Shown piece after piece: positions 59,825-64,000 of a stretch of DNA of 64,000 nucleotides; within the stretch, counting starts at the first letter, position 1, and the number at the start of each line of letters is the position of its first letter. Position numbers and translations under genes: made by a program. Under the pieces are notes generated by a model. That model did not search any database. It worked only from the letters and a program-made list of their open reading frames with translations, and was not told where the DNA came from. Source of the DNA: Nocardioides sp. 503 (lineage in GTDB: Bacteria > Actinomycetota > Actinomycetes > Propionibacteriales > Nocardioidaceae); NCBI RefSeq assembly GCF_004522095.1, contig NZ_SPUI01000004.1, positions 248,001 through 312,000 of the forward strand, given 5' to 3'.

Positions 59825-60534
59825 CCTGGGTGGCGACGATCGCGGCCGCGCTGGCCGTCGTCCTGCTGCTCCCGGCGCTCGAGCGAGGGTCGGGACCGGC
59901 CGACGCTCCGCCTCTGCGGGCTTCGGGGGACGAGGCGTCGCGACGTTGGCGACCCGCCCTGGTGCTGCTCGCCGCCGTCGGGGTCGCGCTGTTCGTGGGC
60001 GGGACGGCGGGGCTGGTCGGCGGACCGGTCGCCGCGGTGGTGGCCTGGGTGGTGCTGGGGCGCAGCGAGCCGACCACCCTCCGCCGGCGCCGCGAGCGGG
60101 TCGCCCGCGAGCTGCCCCACGTGGTGACGCTCCTCGCGGCGGCCCTGCGCGCGGGAGCCACGCCCGCGGAGGCCACGCGCCTGGTCTGCCGCGCCCTGCC
60201 CGGGCCGGCGACCGAGCGGCTGCAGCGCGTCGTCGCCCACCTCGACCTCGGCGCCGACCCGGGCCAGGTGTGGTCCGAGGTCGCCCGTGAGCCGGGCCTG
60301 GCGCCGCTCGGACGTGTGCTGGCCCGGTCCCAGGCCACCGGCGCCTCGGTCGTGGTCGCCGTCGAGCGGCTCTCCGACGAGCTCGCGATGCAGGGGCGAG
60401 CGGCCGTCGAGGACCGCGCCCGCGCAGTCGGGGTCAAGGCGGCGCTGCCGCTCGGCCTGTGCCTGCTGCCGGCGTTCCTGCTGATCGGCATCGTGCCGCT
60501 GGTGGCCGGGCTGCTCGGCACCGTGACGCGGTGA
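59821..60534 (+). CDS. tadC: Tad pilus inner-membrane protein TadC
   Basis: 237 residues: a first helix, two helices at about 47-80, a GspF-like domain with RELPHVVTLLAAALRAGATP and SQATGASVVVAVERLSDELA, and a C-terminal membrane segment (GLCLLPAFLLIGIVPLVAGL). Partner of TadB. GTG 59821 overlaps the tadB stop. Confidence 0.9.
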   Translation: MTWVATIAAALAVVLLLPALERGSGPADAPPLRASGDEASRRWRPALVLLAAVGVALFVGGTAGLVGGPVAAVVAWVVLGRSEPTTLRRRRERVARELPHVVTLLAAALRAGATPAEATRLVCRALPGPATERLQRVVAHLDLGADPGQVWSEVAREPGLAPLGRVLARSQATGASVVVAVERLSDELAMQGRAAVEDRARAVGVKAALPLGLCLLPAFLLIGIVPLVAGLLGTVTR

Positions 60535-60599
60535 GCGGCCACCTTCCGTCCACAGCCGTCGGCTCGGGCCTGCGCCCTGCACAGGCACCGGATCGACCC

Positions 60600-60620
60600 G
60601 ACCCGGTTGTCGGCCGGGTC
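60600..60620 (+). promoter_or_regulatory. Hairpin between tadC and the pilin gene
   Basis: GACCCGG (60600-60606), loop TTGTCGG, CCGGGTC (60614-60620). It lies in the 142-base gap between tadC and the pilin. It could attenuate or terminate transcription so that the pilin is expressed from its own start. No convincing promoter boxes seen. Confidence 0.4.
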
Positions 60621-60676
60621 ACCAATGCTCCTGACCAGACGGCCGCACCGCGGCCACCATCCTCAGGAGTGAGCAC

Positions 60677-60865
60677 ATGACGCACCGCAGCATCGCCCGA
60701 CGCACCACCGACGAGCAGGGCATCACGACCGCCGAGTACGCCGTCGGCACGGCCGCCGGCGCCGGCCTGGCCGGCCTGCTCTACAAGCTGCTGACGGGCG
60801 GTTTCGGCGACCGGCTGCTCAAGACCCTGTTCGACCACGTGCTCGGCCTGCTGGGCATCGGATGA
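60677..60865 (+). CDS. Flp-type pilin (DUF4244)
   Basis: 62 residues. A basic leader ending at RRTTDEQG, then ITTAEYAVGTAAGAGLAGLL, the class IV prepilin-like helix with the conserved glutamate of Flp pilins at position 5 or so after the processing glycine. It is the major subunit of the Tad pilus. AGGAG precedes ATG 60677. The stop overlaps the TadE-like gene. Confidence 0.9.
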   Translation: MTHRSIARRTTDEQGITTAEYAVGTAAGAGLAGLLYKLLTGGFGDRLLKTLFDHVLGLLGIG

Positions 60866-61224
60866 GGCGTCGCACCGAGCGCGGCGCCGTGACCGCCGAG
60901 CTCGCGCTCGGGCTGCCGCTGCTGGTCGCCGTGACGATCGGGCTGGTGTGGCTGCTGGCGGTCGGTGCGGCGCAGGTGCGCGCCGTCGACGCCGCCCGCG
61001 AGACGGCGCGGACGGCGGCCCGGGGCGACAGCGACGCCGAGGCGGTGGCGGCGGGCCAGCGCGTGGCCACGGCCGGCAGCCGGGTCTCGGTGAGTCGTCG
61101 CGACGGCCGGGTGGTGGCCGTCGCCTCGGGCCGGGTCGCGGGCCCCGGCGGCCTCTTCGGCTTCCTGCCGGGGGTCGAGGTGCGTGCCGAGGCCGTGGCC
61201 CTCGACGAGGGAGCCGGGCCATGA
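60862..61224 (+). CDS. TadE-like minor pilin
   Basis: 120 residues. A short basic start, RGAVTAELALGLPLLVAVTI with a glutamate at the processing-site position, one helix, and an extracytoplasmic part. These are marks of TadE/TadF pseudopilins. It overlaps the pilin and the next gene by four bases each, so the three are coupled. Confidence 0.88.
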   Translation: MRRRTERGAVTAELALGLPLLVAVTIGLVWLLAVGAAQVRAVDAARETARTAARGDSDAEAVAAGQRVATAGSRVSVSRRDGRVVAVASGRVAGPGGLFGFLPGVEVRAEAVALDEGAGP

Positions 61225-61643
61225 CAGCTCGACGGCGGGCGCGCGGGTCACGGCGCGGCGAGGACGGTGCCGCGACCCTGTTCGCGGTGTCGTGCCTCGC
61301 CGTGCTGCTGGTGCTGGGGGCTGCCCTCGGCGTGGTCGCGGCCGTGGTCGTCGCCCACCGTCAGGCTCAGGCGGCGGCCGACCTCTCGGCGCTCGCCGGG
61401 GCGCAGGTGCTCGGTCGTGGCCGCGACCCGTGCGCGGCCGCAGACGAGGTCGCCGCCGCCAACGGCGCCCGGCTGGCCTCGTGCGTGGTGGCGGGGCGCG
61501 AGGTGCTCGTCGAGGTGACGGCGCCCGGACCGCGCTGGCTCGGGCAGGACACCGACCCGTCCGCGCAGGCCCGAGCAGGGCCGGCGCAGGTCACGACCAC
61601 GCAGCACCGGCTGCCGACCTCGGCGACCGGAGCCGACCCCTAG
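61221..61643 (+). CDS. TadG/Rv3654c-like helicase-adjacent pilus protein
   Basis: 140 residues. A long basic N-terminus (RRRARGSRRGEDGAATLFAV), one helix at about 20-48 and HRQAQAAADLSALAGAQVLG, the TadG/Flp-E-type motif after the membrane helix, with two cysteines in the outer part. It is the last gene of the Tad set. Its stop TAG shares the bases CTAG (61640-61643) with the stop of the convergent TetR gene. Confidence 0.85.
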   Translation: MTARRRARGSRRGEDGAATLFAVSCLAVLLVLGAALGVVAAVVVAHRQAQAAADLSALAGAQVLGRGRDPCAAADEVAAANGARLASCVVAGREVLVEVTAPGPRWLGQDTDPSAQARAGPAQVTTTQHRLPTSATGADP

Positions 61644-62362
61644 TCGCCGACGGCCGCGAGGGCGCGGTCGAGCCACTCACCCAGGAGCCTGCGCTCGGCG
61701 CCGGACAGGCCGGGCAGGTCGGGGGCGAGGGCGGCCAGGGTGACGATCGCGGTCGTGAGCCGGTCATCGGCCTCGGGCACGGGGTCGGAGGAGAGGAGGT
61801 GGCCGGCCACGGCGTCGAAGAGGGCGTCGACCAGCCCGAGGTCCCGCTCGGCGACGGGCTTCTCGAGCAGCGCCAGCACGGTGCCGGTCCCGGCGGCGTG
61901 GATCATGTCGAGGGCGCGCGCCTCGTCGACGCGGAGCAGCCCCGCGGCCGCGAGGCGGTGGACCCGGGCGCGGAGCACCTCGATGCCGGCCACCGTCGCC
62001 GCGGACGGCTCGCGGCGTCCGGCGGCGTTGCTGATCAGCGCGTAGAGCCCGGGGTTAGCCAGTCCGAACTCCACGTGCAGTCGCCACCCGGCGCGCAGGT
62101 CGGTCACCGGGTCGAGGTCGGTGTCGGCGACCGCCGCCCGCTTGGCCGCGACGTAGGTCGCCATCACGTGCTCGGCCACCGCCTCCACCAGGCCGTCCTT
62201 GTCGCCGAACAGCCGGTAGATCGTGGGCGCCTGCACCCCGGCGGCCTGGGCCACCCCTCGGGTGGTGAGGGCGCCTGCGCCGTGCTCGTTCAGCAGCCGA
62301 GCCGCGGCGCCGACCACGCGGGCACGGACGTCGTCCTGGGTCGTCATGGCGTCGCCGGGCAT
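61640..62362 (-). CDS. TetR-family regulator
   Basis: 240 residues from ATG 62362 (ATG 62347 is an alternative). Helix-turn-helix at about 30-55: LTTRGVAQAAGVQAPTIYRL and FGDKDGLVEAVAEHV. The C-terminal ligand domain is of general TetR type. It is divergent from the NmrA-like gene with an inverted repeat between, so it probably represses that gene and itself. Ligand unknown. Confidence 0.9.
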   Translation of the reverse strand: MPGDAMTTQDDVRARVVGAAARLLNEHGAGALTTRGVAQAAGVQAPTIYRLFGDKDGLVEAVAEHVMATYVAAKRAAVADTDLDPVTDLRAGWRLHVEFGLANPGLYALISNAAGRREPSAATVAGIEVLRARVHRLAAAGLLRVDEARALDMIHAAGTGTVLALLEKPVAERDLGLVDALFDAVAGHLLSSDPVPEADDRLTTAIVTLAALAPDLPGLSGAERRLLGEWLDRALAAVGD

Positions 62363-62404
62363 GGAGCGATGGTATCGCTGCTGTGTTTCCAGTGGTATAA
62401 CGGT

Positions 62405-62424
62405 GGTAACAAAAATATGTTACC
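62405..62424. promoter_or_regulatory. TetR operator candidate GGTAAC-N8-GTTACC
   Basis: Perfect 6-bp arms around AAAAATAT in an unusually AT-rich spot between the divergent TetR and NmrA-like genes. It overlaps a TATGTT (62416-62421) that could be the -10 of the NmrA-like gene, so binding would block transcription. Confidence 0.6.
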
Positions 62425-62446
62425 GTCGATACTCACTGGAGGAACC

Positions 62447-63337
62447 ATGCTCGTCATCACCGGCGCCACCGGACGACTCGGCTCGCGCATCGTGAAGCAG
62501 GTCCTGGCCCGGGTGCCCGCCGACACCGTCGCGGTCAGCGTGCGCGACCCGGCTGCCGCCGCGCACCTGGCCGAGCGCGGGGTCCGCGTCCGCGCGGGCG
62601 ACTTCACCGATCCCGCGTCGCTGCGCAGCGCCTTCGAGGGCGCCTCCCGGGTGCTCGTCGTCTCGGCCGCCATCCGCGGCGACGCCGCCGTGGCGGCCAA
62701 CCTCGCCGCGATCGACGCGGCACGCGAGTGCGGGGCGGAGCGGGTGCTCTACACCAGCCACCAGGCCTCGTCGCCCACCTCGCAGTTCCTGCCGCAGCAC
62801 ACCCATGCCGCCACGGAGGAGCACCTCGCGAGCGCGGGCCTCCCGTTCACCGCGCTGCGCAACGGCTTCTACGTCAGCACCCTCGAGCACTACCTCGGCG
62901 CCGCGGTCGAGACCGGCCGCCTCGAGCTGCCCGAGGACGGCCCCTTCTCGTGGACCCACCACGACGACCTCGCCGAGGCCGCCGCGCTCGCCCTGGTCGG
63001 GCCCGAGCAGGCAACCGGGCTGGACGGGATCACCCCACCCCTGACCGCGCCGGAGGTCCTCGACCTCGCCGGCGTCGCCGACGTCGTCGGCGAGGTCCTG
63101 GGCAGGGCGGTGACCCGCGTCGTCGTCACCGACGACGTCTGGCGGGCCGCGGCGGTCGAGCGGGGGATGCCGCCGTTCGCCGCCGACTTCACGCTGGGGA
63201 TGTTCCGCGCGGCCCGGGCCGGTGAGTTCGCGGTCACCGACCCTGCGCTGGAGACGCTCCTGGGCCGGTCGGCGACCAGCGCGCGGTCCGCGATCGCCGA
63301 GATGTTCTCGGGCCAGGGGGAGTCCGGCGCGCGCTGA
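62447..63337 (+). CDS. NmrA-like NAD(P)H-binding oxidoreductase/quinone reductase
   Basis: 296 residues. The start MLVITGATGRLGSRIVKQVL is the NAD(P)-binding loop of the NmrA/QorB-type atypical SDRs; ADTVAVSVRDP and VLYTSHQASSPTSQF follow as in NAD(P)H:quinone reductase QorB. It has no classical YxxxK. ATG 62447 has GGAGG upstream. The TetR gene next door suggests induction by a toxic small molecule, possibly a quinone. Confidence 0.85.
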   Translation: MLVITGATGRLGSRIVKQVLARVPADTVAVSVRDPAAAAHLAERGVRVRAGDFTDPASLRSAFEGASRVLVVSAAIRGDAAVAANLAAIDAARECGAERVLYTSHQASSPTSQFLPQHTHAATEEHLASAGLPFTALRNGFYVSTLEHYLGAAVETGRLELPEDGPFSWTHHDDLAEAAALALVGPEQATGLDGITPPLTAPEVLDLAGVADVVGEVLGRAVTRVVVTDDVWRAAAVERGMPPFAADFTLGMFRAARAGEFAVTDPALETLLGRSATSARSAIAEMFSGQGESGAR

Positions 63338-63358
63338 GCGGCGGCCCCGACGTGCCGG

Positions 63359-63679
63359 TCAGGCGTGCGGGCGGTCCCGGTCGTCGTCGTCGAGGTCGCG
63401 ACGGCGCTCGGCGTCGGCGCGGTCGAGCTTCTCGTTGAGCTCGTTGAGCTTGTTGGTCTCGCGACGACGCGCCAGCTGCCGCTTCGCGCCGAACTTGGAC
63501 ACCGAGATCCCGAAGAGGATGGCCACGCCCGCGCCGACGCCGAGCAGGAACAGCAGCAGCGCTCCCACCTCGGTGCCGAGCAGCTCGAGCCTGCCGCCGT
63601 CGGTGAGCTCGGCGGTGAAGACGGCGGCGACGATCAACAGCGCACCGCCCGTGACGAGGAGCAGGCCCAGGATCAACAT
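63359..63679 (-). CDS. Small membrane protein with charged coiled coil
   Basis: 106 residues. Two helices (about 2-24 and 38-62), then a basic and acidic helix with KFGAKRQLARRRETNKLNEL, a probable coiled coil, and an aspartate/arginine-rich end. No family recognised. It lies alone between the NmrA-like and helicase genes. Confidence 0.7.
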   Translation of the reverse strand: MLILGLLLVTGGALLIVAAVFTAELTDGGRLELLGTEVGALLLFLLGVGAGVAILFGISVSKFGAKRQLARRRETNKLNELNEKLDRADAERRRDLDDDDRDRPHA

Positions 63680-63707
63680 GGGGGGAGGCTACTGGACCGC
63701 GCGGGTC

Positions 63708-64000
63708 TCAGGGCTTTCCGAGCAGGACGTCGAGCAGCCGGGCCGCGCCGACCTTGTCGAGCGGGTTGTTCTGGTTGCCGCACTTGGGCGACTGGATGCA
63801 CGACGGGCAGCCCTCGGCGCACTCGCAGGACGCGATGGCGTCGCGGGTGGCGCTCAACCAGGCGCGGGCCGCCTCGAAGCCCCGCTCGGAGAAGCCGGCT
63901 CCGCCCGGGTGGCCGTCGTAGACGAAGACGGTGAGCTGTCCGGTGTCGCCGTGCAGCGCGGTGGACACCCCGCCGATGTCCCAGCGGTCGCACGTCGCGA
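63708..64000 (-). CDS. DEAD/DEAH helicase of the YprA/MrfA type, C-terminal part
   Basis: The frame is open to the window edge; only the last 97 codons or so are present, ending at 63708. The part [20 protein letters not shown] and [17 protein letters not shown], then [18 protein letters not shown] with four metal-binding cysteines, is the DUF1998 region of YprA-like helicases (Rv3649 position). Such helicases act in DNA repair, for example mitomycin adduct removal by MrfA in Bacillus. It marks the right continuation of the conserved block. Confidence 0.88.
   Translation of the reverse strand, partial: ATCDRWDIGGVSTALHGDTGQLTVFVYDGHPGGAGFSERGFEAARAWLSATRDAIASCECAEGCPSCIQSPKCGNQNNPLDKVGAARLLDVLLGKP

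Overview
This is a high-GC chromosomal window from an actinobacterium, most likely Nocardioides or a close relative. The main reasons are heavy use of GTG starts, tight ATGA/GTGA overlaps, an actinobacterial crp-nth-thioredoxin-NUDIX-MarP block, and a palindromic repeat (37588-37689) of a kind I associate with Nocardioides. The genus is an inference.

Layout. 1-247: tail of a 3-oxoacid CoA-transferase beta subunit. 287-2327: an ECF41-type sigma factor operon with a recognisable self-type promoter. 2311-3503: a 46-bp perfect direct repeat bracketing about 1.1 kb that carries one secreted-protein gene. 3491-14360: an aromatic-acid catabolic island. It has a GntR/FCD repressor transcribed away from an FAH-family hydrolase, a type I extradiol dioxygenase, a BKACE enzyme, a branched-chain-type ABC importer with a fused ATPase, an MhpA-like flavin hydroxylase and an MFS carrier. 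A 105-bp repeat lies at both ends of the island. 14541-16870: VOC, YdeI-like, SGNH hydrolase and membrane protein genes. 16947-22040: an ABC exporter and two-component system.

From about 22.6 kb onward the gene order follows a block conserved across actinobacteria (in M. tuberculosis roughly Rv3678c back to Rv3649): DUF4177, RidA, NUDIX, MBL, crp, nth, TlpA-like thioredoxin, CoA-NUDIX, MarP, holin-like protein, acs, HAD-IB, ssd, tadABC, pilin, TadE/TadG-like and the YprA helicase. Modules are interleaved into it. They are a sigma-factor/membrane-protein locus bounded by 72-bp inverted repeats (24920-27382), NhaA, actP-DUF485, a complete nitrate/nitrite assimilation set with the HemD-like regulator NnaR and a chelatase for siroheme (37818-47708), a LytS/LytR-regulated solute symporter, a WXG100-lipase locus, and a TetR/NmrA pair.

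The core half is also rich in palindromic repeats of several unrelated sequences. One lies in frame inside a flavoprotein gene of the nitrate cluster. A 410-bp gene-free stretch at 53176-53586 holds a 151-bp inverted-repeat element and a good candidate for a free-standing structured RNA with its own promoter.

Metabolic themes are carbon scavenging (aromatic acids, acetate and other monocarboxylates), nitrate nitrogen, and cell-surface structures (Tad pili, WXG100-type effector). Three candidate Crp sites (aromatic operon, crp-nth, acs) suggest a shared cAMP-type control, but they are unproven.
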